Assembly (NCBI RefSeq): GCF_031202265.1
Contig: NZ_CP100604.1
Location: 7,298,501 to 7,362,500, forward strand
Direction: 5' to 3'
Length of the DNA stretch: 64,000 bases
From: Bradyrhizobium sp. Ash2021
GTDB lineage: Bacteria; Pseudomonadota; Alphaproteobacteria; Rhizobiales; Xanthobacteraceae
Shown here: piece by piece, positions 1 to 8,942 of the stretch
How positions within the stretch are numbered: position 1 is the first letter of the stretch
Layout: each line of letters begins with the position of its first letter
Notes under the pieces: generated by a model
What the model was told of the DNA's origin: nothing
The model's input: only the letters and a program-made list of their open reading frames with translations
Database searches by the model: none
Program-made: the position numbers and the translations under genes

Positions 1-323
1 TCGATCGAACCATGTCTCGCGCCGGGAATGCGCGCGGCAATCGCCAGCGCGGCGTCGAGATCCTTGGCCTCAACCAGATAGTAACCACCGAGTTGCTCGC
101 GGGTTTCCGCGAATGGACCATCTGTCGTCAGCGTCTTGCCGTCGCGGACCCGCACGGTTGTCGCCGTGTGCGTGTCCTGCAGCCGGTCGCCGGCCTTGAA
201 ACTGCCGCTCTGGATGATGGATTGGGTGAACGCGCCGTATTCCTCCATCATTTTCTTGCCGGTCGCCGCGTCCATTTTTCCGTACTCGGCTTCGTTCTGA
301 TAGATCATCAGCAGGTACTGCAT
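1..323 (-). CDS. YCII-related (DGPF-domain) protein, partial
   Basis: The reading frame begins MQYLLMIYQNEAEYGKM and carries the motif TLTTDGPFAETREQLGGYY, the DGPF/YCII signature. The gene runs off the left edge of the window, so the C-terminus is missing. The start at 323 is preceded at a good distance by AAGAGGAG, a strong ribosome binding site. YCII-like proteins are small ferredoxin-like-fold proteins, often encoded near ECF sigma factors; their biochemical role is mostly unknown. No neighbour is visible upstream except the divergent rnpB. The family is clear; the function is not. Confidence 0.85.
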   Translation of the reverse strand, partial: MQYLLMIYQNEAEYGKMDAATGKKMMEEYGAFTQSIIQSGSFKAGDRLQDTHTATTVRVRDGKTLTTDGPFAETREQLGGYYLVEAKDLDAALAIAARIPGARHGSI

Positions 324-425
324 TTCGATTACTCCTCTTGATCGGCTGGATCGCCGACACCCAGTCGAACGGGGGGCGCGCGAGACGACATCTTCAGGAT
401 AGTTTATTTTGGCTGGTTTCGCGGC

Positions 426-458
426 TTGACGCCACGCCCCCCAGCCCCCATGCCTTAG
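426..458 (+). promoter_or_regulatory. possible rnpB promoter
   Basis: TTGACG at 426-431 lies about 35 bases before the expected 5' end of rnpB (about 464). The -10 region is not a good match to TATAAT, as is common in this group, so only the -35 hexamer supports the call. Confidence 0.35.
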
Positions 459-463
459 GGCGT

Positions 464-888
464 CAGTCGGCCGGACGGCCGCTCCCGCTACGGTCGAAAG
501 GCTGCGGGGGAGGAAAGTCCGGGCTCCATCGACATGCGGTGCCGGATAACATCCGGCGGGGGCAACCCCAGGGACAGTGCCACAGAGAACGAACCGCTCC
601 CCCGCCCGAAAGGGAGGGGGCAGTAAGGGTGAAAAGGTGCGGTAAGAGCGCACCGCGGGTCCGGCAACGGAAACGGCATGGCAAACCACACCGGGAGCAA
701 AACCGAATAGGGACGGCAACGCGGGCTGTTCGCGCAAGCGATAACACCGCAGGGCGATGTCAGGCTCGCTGTCCGGGTAGGTTGCTCGAGGCCATGTGCA
801 AGCATGGTCCCAGAGGAATGGCCGTCACGTATCATTCGCGAAAGCGAGTGGTGCCTTACAGAACCCGGCTTACAGGCCGGCTGATGCT
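464..888 (+). ncRNA. rnpB: RNase P RNA (class A, alphaproteobacterial)
   Basis: This is the catalytic RNA of ribonuclease P, which matures the 5' ends of tRNAs. The diagnostic blocks are present in order: GAGGAAAGTCCGGGCTCC near 510, the ACAGAGAACGAACCGC and GAAAAGGTGCGGTAAGAGCG blocks near 580-650, GGCAACGCGGGC near 714, and the 3' AGAACCCGGCTTACAGGCC near 860-878. The exact ends are judged from family knowledge and may be off by a few bases. Several ORFs cross this region on both strands but they are shadows of the RNA gene. Confidence 0.97.
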
Positions 889-896
889 CTAAAAAT

Positions 897-927
897 GAAG
901 GGTTCGGCGTGACGCGCCGGACCCTTC
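897..927 (+). terminator. rnpB terminator hairpin
   Basis: AAGGGTTCGGCG pairs with CGCCGGACCCTT around a TGACG loop directly after rnpB. The U-tract is weak (CGCCATTT follows), so efficiency is uncertain. Confidence 0.7.
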
Positions 928-942
928 GCCATTTAGGAAATC

Positions 943-1045
943 GTCATTCCGGGCTGGTGCGCGAGCACCAGACCTCAGATGCGCAATTGCGCATCGGGGA
1001 ATCTCGAGATTCCGGGTTCGATGCTTCGCATCGCCCCGGAATGAC
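943..1045. repeat. dispersed palindromic repeat, family R1, copy a
   Basis: The outer arms GTCATTCCGGG and CCCCGGAATGAC flank inner palindromes including GAATCTCGAGATTC. Related copies lie at 1850-1889, 3672-3747 and 21593-21670. The copy ends four bases from the stop codon of the hydrolase at 1049. Confidence 0.85.
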
Positions 1046-1048
1046 ACG

Positions 1049-1765
1049 TCAAGCGACGATCCTCTCCAGCAACGTCATCAGCGCCTCCGGCGCGGTGACG
1101 TTCGGCGAATGGCTGGCGTCGATCGCGTAGAAGCGCCAGCCCGCTTCGCCTTGGGCGCGCTTGGCAAATGGGCCGAACGTATCGGCGGGCGTGATCCGCG
1201 TCGCGTAGATGTAGCTGCGCGGCAAGGTCGGCTCGCCGTTTTGCAGCTTGAGCTTGGTTTCAAAACATTTAACCGGCATGTGCACGCGGCGCGCCGACAG
1301 CCATTCGACGTCGGCGGGCGATGTATCCGGAGGCGTCTGCAGCGGCGGCACGCGCCAGCCGTCGCCGCTCTTGGCGGCGTCCTGCAAATGTTGCCGCCCG
1401 GATTCGTTGAGATCGAACAGCGACTGCCCGTCGCGCGGCACGAAGGCGTCGAGATAGATCAACTGCGCGACGCGGTCGCGGGCGCGGTCGGCGACGCCGG
1501 TTGCGACCATGCCGCCATAGCTGTGGCCGAGCAGCACGATGTCGCGCAGATCCTCGTATGTGATGACGTTGAGAACGTCCTCGATATGGGTCTCGAGATC
1601 GATCGACGGATTGGCCAGATGCGCCCGCTCGCCGAGCCCGGTGTAGGACGGCGTGACCAGACGATGTCCGGCGGCCTGCATCAGCGGGTGCATCTTCTTC
1701 CACGCCCATCCCGCCGACCAGGCGCCGTGGCAGACCAGAACGGTTTTGGCGGAGCTTGAATTCAT
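1049..1765 (-). CDS. alpha/beta-fold hydrolase (esterase-like)
   Basis: A 238-residue protein. An N-terminal VLVCHGAWSAGWAW holds the HG oxyanion-hole motif. GHSYGGM near residue 85 is the nucleophile elbow (Ser), and DASHSPNV near the C-terminus supplies the likely catalytic His. The length and layout match the small salicylate-esterase/EstC-like hydrolases, but the substrate cannot be read from the sequence. The reading frame is open further upstream. I chose ATG at 1765 because it follows GGGGGAAA and because the upstream part is not protein-like. The gene stands alone, flanked by R1 repeats on both sides. Confidence 0.9.
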   Translation of the reverse strand: MNSSSAKTVLVCHGAWSAGWAWKKMHPLMQAAGHRLVTPSYTGLGERAHLANPSIDLETHIEDVLNVITYEDLRDIVLLGHSYGGMVATGVADRARDRVAQLIYLDAFVPRDGQSLFDLNESGRQHLQDAAKSGDGWRVPPLQTPPDTSPADVEWLSARRVHMPVKCFETKLKLQNGEPTLPRSYIYATRITPADTFGPFAKRAQGEAGWRFYAIDASHSPNVTAPEALMTLLERIVA

Positions 1766-1849
1766 TGGGCCGTTTCCCCCTGGGGTTATCGTTGATTGCG
1801 ATAGTACCTGCGGGCTGCCTCGTGTAAACGTTCGCCCCCCAACACATCC

Positions 1850-1889
1850 GTCATTCCGGGGCGCATCGAAGATGCGAACCCGGAATGAC
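1850..1889. repeat. dispersed palindromic repeat, family R1, copy b (short form)
   Basis: GTCATTCCGGGGCGCATCGA pairs with the following half ending CCCGGAATGAC, giving a nearly perfect 40-base palindrome. It sits directly before the ribosome binding site AAGGAG of the TauE/SafE gene. Confidence 0.85.
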
Positions 1890-1906
1890 GAAGGAGAAAA
1901 GTCAGA

Positions 1907-2647
1907 TTGAGCGCGACCGCCTACGCACTCCTCTTCCTCGGCGCGCTCGCCGGCGGTTTCGTGTCCGGCCTTGCCGGCTTCGGCACTGCGCTGATGGCGC
2001 TGGGGATCTGGCTCTATGTGCTGCCGCCTTCGATGGCCGTGCCGCTGGTCCTGATCTGTTCGGTCATCGCGCAAACCTCGACGCTGCCGGGCATCTGGCG
2101 CAGCATCGACTTCGGTCTGGTCTGGCCTTTTATCGTCGGCGGCCTCGCCGGCGTGCCGCTGGGTATCCTGATGATCGCCCATGCCGATCCCAAGGTCTTC
2201 AAACTGACCATCGGCGTGCTGCTGCTGGTGTTTCCGACCGCGCTGTTTTTTCAGCGCACGCCGATGGCTTTCCGCTTCGGCGGCAAATGGGCCGACACCG
2301 CCATCGGCTTCGCCGGCGGCATTCTTGGCGGTCTCGCCGGACTCTCGGGTCCGATTCCCATCCTGTGGGCCAGCGTACGCGGCTGGGGCAAGAAGGAGCA
2401 GCGCGGCATTTTCCAGACTTTCAACTGGACGATCCTCGCAACCGCGCTCTGCGTGCAGATCGCAACCGGCCTCGTCAAACCTGAAATCATCTGGCTGGTG
2501 CTATGCGCTTTCCCAGGAACGCTCGTCGGCGCGTGGCTCGGCACACGGACCTATCATGCGCTCAGCGATCGAAACTTCGGCGACGTCGTGCTCGGGCTTT
2601 TGATTCTGTCCGGGATCGGACTGCTGTGGAGCAGCGTCGGCCACTAG
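1907..2647 (+). CDS. TauE/SafE family sulfite exporter-like membrane protein
   Basis: A 246-residue integral membrane protein with about eight hydrophobic segments. Glycine-rich repeats (LGALAGGFVSGLAGFG near the N-terminus and GGILGGLAGLSGPIP at mid-protein) mark the two-fold TauE/SafE repeat. Family members export sulfite or organosulfonates, or act as general anion carriers; the substrate here is unknown. I use the TTG at 1907, which follows AAGGAG by seven bases; no in-frame ATG fits. The 5' leader is almost entirely an R1 repeat (1850-1889), which would form a hairpin just before the ribosome binding site. Confidence 0.88.
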   Translation: MSATAYALLFLGALAGGFVSGLAGFGTALMALGIWLYVLPPSMAVPLVLICSVIAQTSTLPGIWRSIDFGLVWPFIVGGLAGVPLGILMIAHADPKVFKLTIGVLLLVFPTALFFQRTPMAFRFGGKWADTAIGFAGGILGGLAGLSGPIPILWASVRGWGKKEQRGIFQTFNWTILATALCVQIATGLVKPEIIWLVLCAFPGTLVGAWLGTRTYHALSDRNFGDVVLGLLILSGIGLLWSSVGH

Positions 2648-2658
2648 CAGCAGTGCGG

Positions 2659-2692
2659 ATTGATCCGATTGCACTGACAAAATTGCGCACCG
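2659..2692. repeat. 34-bp partial duplication of the downstream transporter gene
   Basis: ATTGATCCGATTGCACTGAC and the next 14 bases match 30 of 34 positions of 2883-2916 inside the DMT transporter gene. Both stretches translate as IDPIALT-LRT. The copy lies in the 115-base gap before that gene and may be a relic of a duplicated paralogue. Confidence 0.7.
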
Positions 2693-2762
2693 TCGCATGG
2701 CCGCCATGCGGTGCGCGCAAAAAACTATACGCGTGTAAGCAAACGAGCTAACCACTCGCGTC

Positions 2763-3746
2763 ATGTCTTCTCCGGTCATGTCCTCCACGGTGTCGCGCGA
2801 ACGTCTTGGTCTGTTGCTCGGCTTTATCGGCGTGGCGATTTTCGGCGGCACGCTGCCGGCGACGCGCATCGCGGTATCTGAAATTGATCCGATTGCGCTG
2901 ACATCGTTGCGCACCGCGATCGCCGGACTGTGTTCGCTGGCGCTGTTGCTGGTACTGCGCCGGCCGCTGCCGCCGCGCGCGCTGTGGCTTCAGCTCGTGA
3001 TCACGATGCTGTGCGTCAGCATCCTGTTTCCACTGCTGATGTCGCTCGGGATGCAGCGCGTCGACGCCTCGCATGGCGGCGTGGTGCTCGGCATTCTCCC
3101 CATTGCCACCGCGCTGGTTGCCGTCGCCATCACTCACGAACGGCCGCGCCCCCTGTTCTGGATCACATCCGTCGGCGGCGCGGCATTGGTGGTCGCGTTT
3201 GCGCTGCGGCAAGGCGGCGGCACGCTATCCGCCGGCGATTTGCTTTTGTTCGCCGCCGTCGCGGTCGCCGCGATCGGCTACGCGTTCTCGGGACGGCTCA
3301 CTTCGCAGATGCCCGGCTGGGAAGTCATCAGCTGGGTGCTGGTGATCGCGCTGCCGGTCTCGATCCCCGCCGCCACGCTCACCATGCCGGCCGACATCAG
3401 CCACATCGCCTTGAAGCCCTGGCTCGGCCTGCTCTACGTCGCGATCTTTTCCCAATGGGTCGGGTTCTTCGCCTGGAACGCCGGCATGGCGATGGGCGGC
3501 ATCGCGCGGGTCTCGCAGATCCAATTGTTGCAGCCCTTCATCACCTTCGTGCTCGCGGCCTGCTTCAACGGCGAGACCATCACGCCGCAGATCGTGCTGT
3601 TCGCCTCCGCCGTGGTGGCGACGGTGGCGATCTCGACGCGCACGCGCGGACGGGCGGCGCCGACCGACACCGTCATTCCGGGTTCGGCTCGGAGCCTGTC
3701 ATCGGGCCGCGCTCTGCGCGGACCCGTTGGCGCCGCCCCCGAATGA
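2763..3746 (+). CDS. EamA/DMT family transporter with a repeat-encoded C-terminus
   Basis: A 327-residue protein with ten hydrophobic segments and the two EamA halves. The first starts LGLLLGFIGVAIFGGTLPATR and the second follows about residue 160. DMT carriers export metabolites or drugs; no substrate can be assigned. Translation starts at ATG 2763; an in-frame ATG six codons later is an alternative. The transmembrane part ends near VVATVAISTRTRGRA. The last roughly 27 residues (TDTVIPGSARSLSSGRALRG onward) are encoded by an R1 repeat carrying the nested hairpin module. The natural tail was probably shorter. The gene converges on the ABC transporter at 3757. Confidence 0.9.
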   Translation: MSSPVMSSTVSRERLGLLLGFIGVAIFGGTLPATRIAVSEIDPIALTSLRTAIAGLCSLALLLVLRRPLPPRALWLQLVITMLCVSILFPLLMSLGMQRVDASHGGVVLGILPIATALVAVAITHERPRPLFWITSVGGAALVVAFALRQGGGTLSAGDLLLFAAVAVAAIGYAFSGRLTSQMPGWEVISWVLVIALPVSIPAATLTMPADISHIALKPWLGLLYVAIFSQWVGFFAWNAGMAMGGIARVSQIQLLQPFITFVLAACFNGETITPQIVLFASAVVATVAISTRTRGRAAPTDTVIPGSARSLSSGRALRGPVGAAPE

Positions 3747-3747
3747 C
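3672..3747. repeat. dispersed repeat R1, copy c, with nested hairpin module (copy M1)
   Basis: The R1 arms CGTCATTCCGGG and CCCCGAATGACC enclose module M1 (3690-3731), which begins GGAGCCTGTCATCGGGCC and ends GGACCCGTTGGC. The module core folds as GGG-CCGCGC/GCGCGG-A-CCC with a bulged A. This copy provides the last codons of the DMT gene. Confidence 0.85.
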
Positions 3748-3756
3748 CTGACGTTC

Positions 3757-5559
3757 TCACTCCGCCGCCGCGACCTCGCTGAACTCGGTCGCCTGCCGTT
3801 CGAACAGCCCGCGATAGATGCCGCCGGCCCGCGCGGTGAGCGTGGCGTGGGTGCCCTGCTCGACGATCTCGCCGCGATCGAACACCAGGATGCGATCGAG
3901 GCTGCGCACCGTCGACAGCCGGTGCGCGATCACGATCGAGGTACGGCCCTTCATCAGCCGCTCCATCGCCTGCTGGATCAGGCCTTCCGACTCCGAATCG
4001 AGGCTGGACGTCGCCTCGTCCAGGATCAGCACCGGCGCATCGGCGAGGAACGCGCGCGCCAGCGCCACGCGCTGCCGCTCGCCGCCCGACAGTTTGACGC
4101 CGCGTTCACCGACCAGCGTGCCGTAACCTTTCGGCAGCCGCAGGATGAACTCGTGCGCGTTGGCAAGCCGCGCCGCCTGCTCAATCGCAGCCATGCTGGC
4201 GCCGGGCCTGCCATAGGCGATGTTCTCCGCCAGCGAACGGTGAAACAGGATCGGATCCTGTTGCACGATCGCGATCTGGCTGCGCAGCGAATGCTGGGTC
4301 GCGTGAGCGATATCCTGACCGTCGATCAGGATCCTGCCGCCAGAGACGTCGTAGAGCCGCTGCACCAGCTTGACGAACGTGGTCTTGCCCGATCCGGAAC
4401 GGCCGACCAGGCCGACGCGCTCGCCGGCGCGGATATCAACCGACAGGCCGTCATAGAGCGGCGCGCGATGGCCGCCGTAGAGGAAGGTCACGGCGTCGAA
4501 CACGATGCGGCCGCCCTGGATGTCGATCGGCGCAGCGCCCGGCGCATCGGCAATGCCGATCGGCTCGCCATGGATCGCGACCAGTTCCTCCATATCGTTG
4601 ACCGAGCGCTGCAGATTGTTGATGTGCATGCCGACATCGCGCAGGTAAGCGTGGATGATGTAATAGCTGGTGAGCACGTAGGTGACGTCACCCGGCGAGG
4701 CGCGTCCTGCGATCCACAGCAGGATCGCGCCGCCGATCACGGAGGCGCGGAAGCACAGCAGCACCATAAGCTGCGCCGTCGAGGTGTAGTTGTAGCGCAG
4801 CCAGGTCCGCCGCACCCGCGTGCGCCAGCGGCCGATGACGCCGGCCAGCCGCGCGTCCTCGCGCGCTTCCGCGCCGAACGACTTCACCACCGCGTTGCAG
4901 GTCAAGGCGTCCGCGAGCGTCCCGCCGACCTTGGTGTCCCAGGCGTTGGAGATTCGCGCGGCGGGTGCGATGTAGTTGACCGAGAACGCGATCGTCATCA
5001 ACACATAGATTACGGTGCCCACGGCGATCACGAGGCCGAGCGACGGCCAGTGCAGCCCGAGCAGGATCATCGAGCCCAACAGCACCGTCAGCGACGGCGC
5101 CAGCGCCATCAAAATGGTGTCGTTGAGCAGATCGAGCGCCCACATGCCGCGGGTGATCTTGCGCACGGTCGAGCCGGCAAACGAGTTGGCGTGCCAGTCG
5201 GTCGAAAACCGCTGCACGCGCATGAAGGCGTCGCGCGCCACATCCGACATGATCTTCAGCGTGAACGGCACGATCGCCTGCAAGCCGGTCAGGCGCAGGA
5301 TCATCGACAGCAGGCCGAGCGCCACGATGCCGCCAAACGCGGCCAGCGCCGCACGGCGCGCGGCAGGATCGGATGCGCCTGATGTCAGCGCATCGATCAG
5401 ATGGCCCGAGAACACCGGCATGAACAGGTCGGCCGCGGTCGCGCCCAGCAGGCCGCCGGCGACGAGCGAGGCGCACACGGGCTGTTCCAGCCAGTGGCGA
5501 AACACGAACGGGATCACCACGCGGATCGCGGCGGGACGCTTGTTGGCTTGAGCGGTCAT
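3757..5559 (-). CDS. ABC exporter, fused permease and ATPase
   Basis: A 600-residue half-transporter of the MsbA/lipid-multidrug exporter type. The six-helix membrane domain occupies about residues 20-320. The nucleotide-binding domain follows, with Walker A GRSGSGKTT, a Q-loop in IAIVQQDPILF, the signature LSGGERQR, Walker B VLILDEATS and the H-loop IAHRLST. Two copies would form the working transporter in the inner membrane, moving lipids, drugs or other amphipathic substrates outward. The substrate cannot be told. It is a single gene, convergent with the DMT gene; ATG 5559 has a weak GAGG ribosome binding site. Confidence 0.93.
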   Translation of the reverse strand: MTAQANKRPAAIRVVIPFVFRHWLEQPVCASLVAGGLLGATAADLFMPVFSGHLIDALTSGASDPAARRAALAAFGGIVALGLLSMILRLTGLQAIVPFTLKIMSDVARDAFMRVQRFSTDWHANSFAGSTVRKITRGMWALDLLNDTILMALAPSLTVLLGSMILLGLHWPSLGLVIAVGTVIYVLMTIAFSVNYIAPAARISNAWDTKVGGTLADALTCNAVVKSFGAEAREDARLAGVIGRWRTRVRRTWLRYNYTSTAQLMVLLCFRASVIGGAILLWIAGRASPGDVTYVLTSYYIIHAYLRDVGMHINNLQRSVNDMEELVAIHGEPIGIADAPGAAPIDIQGGRIVFDAVTFLYGGHRAPLYDGLSVDIRAGERVGLVGRSGSGKTTFVKLVQRLYDVSGGRILIDGQDIAHATQHSLRSQIAIVQQDPILFHRSLAENIAYGRPGASMAAIEQAARLANAHEFILRLPKGYGTLVGERGVKLSGGERQRVALARAFLADAPVLILDEATSSLDSESEGLIQQAMERLMKGRTSIVIAHRLSTVRSLDRILVFDRGEIVEQGTHATLTARAGGIYRGLFERQATEFSEVAAAE

Positions 5560-5925
5560 GGCCTCATCCGGCTACGCGGTTCGCGCGCACGCCGGCTCCA
5601 TCTGGATGGACGCGCGGCGGCACAAAACGTGATCCGGGCGTCGTGAAAAATATCTGTAAGTCGCTGGGAAGCCTGGAGATCGGGACGTCAGGCCCGATCA
5701 AAGCAGGCGGTGGGCGCGGTCAGCAGTGCGACCGAAAATCCAGCACAGACATCGGACGCGGGCGCGCGATCTGCGAATACATCGAAATCATGCAAATCCT
5801 CCCCGGTTCGAGTGACGATGCGCTGCTTATAAATGCATCACGGGTGAATGGCAATATGACAACCGCGTGAGCGGGCCGTTCAACGCAACAGTGTGACCTT
5901 CAAGCCGCGCCGGCGGCGCACGCAA
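5560..5925. other. intergenic region, no gene recognised
   Basis: About 366 bases between the ABC exporter start and the EmrB-like stop. Only short ORFs without good start signals or recognisable protein content occur. It probably holds the ABC exporter promoter near 5600-5650, but I could not pick out a convincing pair of hexamers. Confidence 0.5.
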
Positions 5926-7515
5926 TTAGTGCCCCGGCTCTCCCGACGGCAATGCGGCGGGCTTTTTCAGCAGCGTGACCAGAAGGCTGAGGCTGATGTA
6001 GAACACGGTCAGGATGAAGAAGGCGTCGCCATAGCCCATCACCGCCGCCTGGCGGTGAACGATCTGCGACAATTGTTTCATCGCCATCAATGCGGCATCG
6101 CCCACGCCCTGCAGGCGCTGGGTGAACATGTTGAGCGTCTCCACCGCGGTGGCGTTGCCCCAGTTGACGCGCTCCTGCAGCCGCACGATGTGCAGATCGG
6201 TGCGCTCGTTCAGCACCTGGTTGATGACGGCCAATCCGACCGCGCCGCCGAGATTGCGCGTCAGGTTGAACAAACCCGAAGCGTTCTTTACCCGTTCGGG
6301 AGGCAAGGTCCCCAGCGCGATCGTATTGGTCGGCACCATCGCGAACATCATGCCGATGCCGCGCAGGATCTGCGGGATCAGCAATTCATAGAAATCGTAA
6401 TCGCGCGTGATCCAGGTCATCTGGTAGGAGCCCATCGCGAAGGTGATCAGGCCGATCGCGATGATCAGGCGCATGTCGATCTTGGTCATCAGCCGTCCGA
6501 CGATCGGCGCGGTGAGGAACATGGTGATCCCCGAGACGAACATGGTCTCGCCGATCATCAGCGCGCTGTAGCCGCGCACTTCGGCGAGGTAGCGCGGATA
6601 AACATAGGTCAGGCCGTAGAGGCCGATGCCGACGCAGAACGAGATCAGGCAGCCGATCGCGAAATTGCGGTCGGTGAAGGTGCGGATATCGACGATCGGC
6701 TCCCGCGCCGTCAGCACCCGCCAGAAGAAGGCAACCGCGGAAAACAGGCAAACCGCGGCGCAGACCGCCACCGAGGTGTCCTGCAGCCATTCATATTGCG
6801 GGCCTTCCTCCAGCACGTATTCGAGCGAGCCCAGAAAGCCGCCCATCGCGAACAGGCCGAACCAGTCAAAGTGCTCCAGCAGCTTGAAGTTCGGCTGATC
6901 GAAATCGACCAGGATCAGCACGCCGATGGTGATGCCGATGCCGGGAACGACGTTGATGAAGAACAGCCAGTGCCACGACATCCAATCGGTGATGATGCCG
7001 CCGACGGTCGGGCCGATGGTCGGCGCCAACGTCGCCACCAGACCGATGATCGGGCCGACGATGTAGAATTTCGAGCGCGGAAACACCGTGTAGGCGGACG
7101 CGAATACGGTCGGGATCATGCCGGCGCCCAGAAAGCCCTGGATCGCGCGCCACAGGATCATCTGCTCGATCGAGGAACAGAAGCCGCACAGGAAGCTCGC
7201 GATGGTGAAGCCGGAGGCGGAAATCGCAAACAGCAAGCGCGTGCCGAACGCGCGCGACAAAAATCCGGATAAGGGAATCGCGATCACTTCCGCGATCAGA
7301 TACGCGGTCTGGACCCACGACACTTCGCTGGAACTGGCCGAGAGCCCGGCCTGGATTTCCGACAACGACGCCGACACGATCTGGATATCCAGGATCGACA
7401 TGAACATCCCGAACACCATGATCAGGAACGCGAACAGCCGTCGCGGCGCGATGCGCTCGGACGGCGGCGCCGCTGTGTTCATCATCGAGGGCGGAGCGGT
7501 GGTGGCGTCAGCCAT
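5926..7515 (-). CDS. MFS multidrug efflux permease, DHA2 family (EmrB-like)
   Basis: A 529-residue permease with about 14 hydrophobic segments, the DHA2/EmrB topology. Motif C-like ATLAPTIGPTVGGIITD and the early LDIQIVSASLSEIQ region are typical of EmrB, MdtD and QacA proteins. It would use the proton gradient to expel amphipathic drugs, and with the adjacent EmrA-like adaptor plus an outer-membrane channel it would cross both membranes. It lies 46 bases downstream of the adaptor gene, so the two form one operon read leftward from the operator at 8950. The actual substrates are unknown. Confidence 0.93.
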   Translation of the reverse strand: MADATTAPPSMMNTAAPPSERIAPRRLFAFLIMVFGMFMSILDIQIVSASLSEIQAGLSASSSEVSWVQTAYLIAEVIAIPLSGFLSRAFGTRLLFAISASGFTIASFLCGFCSSIEQMILWRAIQGFLGAGMIPTVFASAYTVFPRSKFYIVGPIIGLVATLAPTIGPTVGGIITDWMSWHWLFFINVVPGIGITIGVLILVDFDQPNFKLLEHFDWFGLFAMGGFLGSLEYVLEEGPQYEWLQDTSVAVCAAVCLFSAVAFFWRVLTAREPIVDIRTFTDRNFAIGCLISFCVGIGLYGLTYVYPRYLAEVRGYSALMIGETMFVSGITMFLTAPIVGRLMTKIDMRLIIAIGLITFAMGSYQMTWITRDYDFYELLIPQILRGIGMMFAMVPTNTIALGTLPPERVKNASGLFNLTRNLGGAVGLAVINQVLNERTDLHIVRLQERVNWGNATAVETLNMFTQRLQGVGDAALMAMKQLSQIVHRQAAVMGYGDAFFILTVFYISLSLLVTLLKKPAALPSGEPGH

Positions 7516-7561
7516 GATTTGCCCAGATCACGCGCCCGGGCTTCGCCCGAGGCGCAAGGAA

Positions 7562-8869
7562 TTACTGCGGATGAATCATCAACGGCGAATCGAGGTCGAC
7601 CTCGCTGTCCGCATCGGCTGCGCCCTCGCGGGTGTCGACGGTGGTGTAAACCGACATGCCCGCACGCAGCAGATTTTGCGTCGCGACGCCCTTCGGCACC
7701 CGGATCCGGACCGGCAGCCGCTGCACGATCTTGGTGAAATTGCCGGTGGCGTTGTCCGGCGGCAGCAGCGTGAACACCGAGCCTGCCGCGGGCGAAATGC
7801 TGTCGACGGTGCCTTCGAATTTGCGAAGGCCGTAGGCATCGACCTTGATCGTCACCGGCTGGCCGGGGCGGATGCGCTTGAGCTGGGTTTCCTTGTAGTT
7901 AGCATCGATGAAGACGTCGTTGAGCGGCACCACGTTGCCGAGCCGCTGGCCGGCCGTGATGAAGTCGCCGGTGTTGACGAGGCGGTTGGAGAAGGTGCCG
8001 TCGACCGGTGCACGCACCGAGGTGAAGTCGAGGTCGCGTTCGGCCTTGGCGAGCTGTGTCTGCAATTCCGCAAGCTGGGCGCGGGCCTCGTTCTGCTGTG
8101 CCTTGGTCACTTCGACGCTGTCGCGCGCGGCGTCAAACGCCGCCTGCGCCGATTTCACCGCGGCAACGCCCTGGTCGCGGCCGGCTTCGGACACTTCGAA
8201 GGTGGCGCGCGAGGCAAATCCCTTGGTGCTCAGCGCCTGCTGGCGGTCGAAGTCGAGACCGGCGCGCTTCAGCCCGGCTTCCGCGGAGACGAGCTGCGCC
8301 TTGGCCTGTTCGACCGCGCTTTCCATCGCCGTAACCTGGCGGCCGATGCGATCGATGGTGGCCTGCTGGGTCGCGATCCTGGTGCGCGCGGCATCCACGG
8401 CGATGCGATAATCGCCGTCATCGATCTTGAAGATCACGTCGCCGGTGTGAACGACCGCATTGTCGCCGGGAAAGATCGTCGCGACATGGCCGGACACCCG
8501 TGCGCCCAACGTGGTGTTGTTGGCGCGGACATAGGCGTCGTCGGTCGAGACATAGAAGCGCCCGACGAGAAGGTAGTAGGTGCCGTAGCTCGCGGCGGCC
8601 AGCGCCAGCAAGGCGACGACGCCCATCATCACGAATTTGCGCTTTCCCGATTTCGGCGCGGCCTGAGCGGCGGCATTGGCAGGCGGCGCGGCCGGCTTTT
8701 CGGTCGCGGGGCTGGCGGGCGGCTCCGCGGGAAGCCGCCTGGTTTCTTCCGCGACGTGAGTCCGGAGCTGCTCCGCCAGATGGGCGGAATTATCGCGCGC
8801 AGCCTCACCCTCTGCCGTCTCCGGCCCGGTGCGAACGATGCGTGCGGCCTGGTCTCTCGCTGCGGCCAT
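7562..8869 (-). CDS. HlyD/EmrA-type membrane-fusion protein of the efflux operon
   Basis: A periplasmic adaptor of 435 residues. After a long cytoplasmic, Pro/Ala-rich N-terminus, one membrane segment (FVMMGVVALLALAAASYG) leads to the biotinyl-lipoyl half-motif TDDAYVRANNTTLGARVSGH. A coiled-coil hairpin of about 130 residues follows, then the second half-motif DFTSVRAPVDGTFSNRLV. I choose ATG 8869, not 8884, because GGGGAGG lies six bases before 8869. The N-terminal cytoplasmic extension is longer than in E. coli EmrA. It is the first gene of the operon and is divergent from the TetR gene. Confidence 0.92.
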   Translation of the reverse strand: MAAARDQAARIVRTGPETAEGEAARDNSAHLAEQLRTHVAEETRRLPAEPPASPATEKPAAPPANAAAQAAPKSGKRKFVMMGVVALLALAAASYGTYYLLVGRFYVSTDDAYVRANNTTLGARVSGHVATIFPGDNAVVHTGDVIFKIDDGDYRIAVDAARTRIATQQATIDRIGRQVTAMESAVEQAKAQLVSAEAGLKRAGLDFDRQQALSTKGFASRATFEVSEAGRDQGVAAVKSAQAAFDAARDSVEVTKAQQNEARAQLAELQTQLAKAERDLDFTSVRAPVDGTFSNRLVNTGDFITAGQRLGNVVPLNDVFIDANYKETQLKRIRPGQPVTIKVDAYGLRKFEGTVDSISPAAGSVFTLLPPDNATGNFTKIVQRLPVRIRVPKGVATQNLLRAGMSVYTTVDTREGAADADSEVDLDSPLMIHPQ

Positions 8870-8942
8870 CACCGGCCTCCCCATTACAATGTCGCGATGC
8901 CAAGGCGGCCGAAATCAGCCCAATAGCATCGTTGAATTTCAA

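Noticed and set aside
463..892. Several ORFs across 338-892 on both strands
   Set aside because: The region is RNase P RNA.
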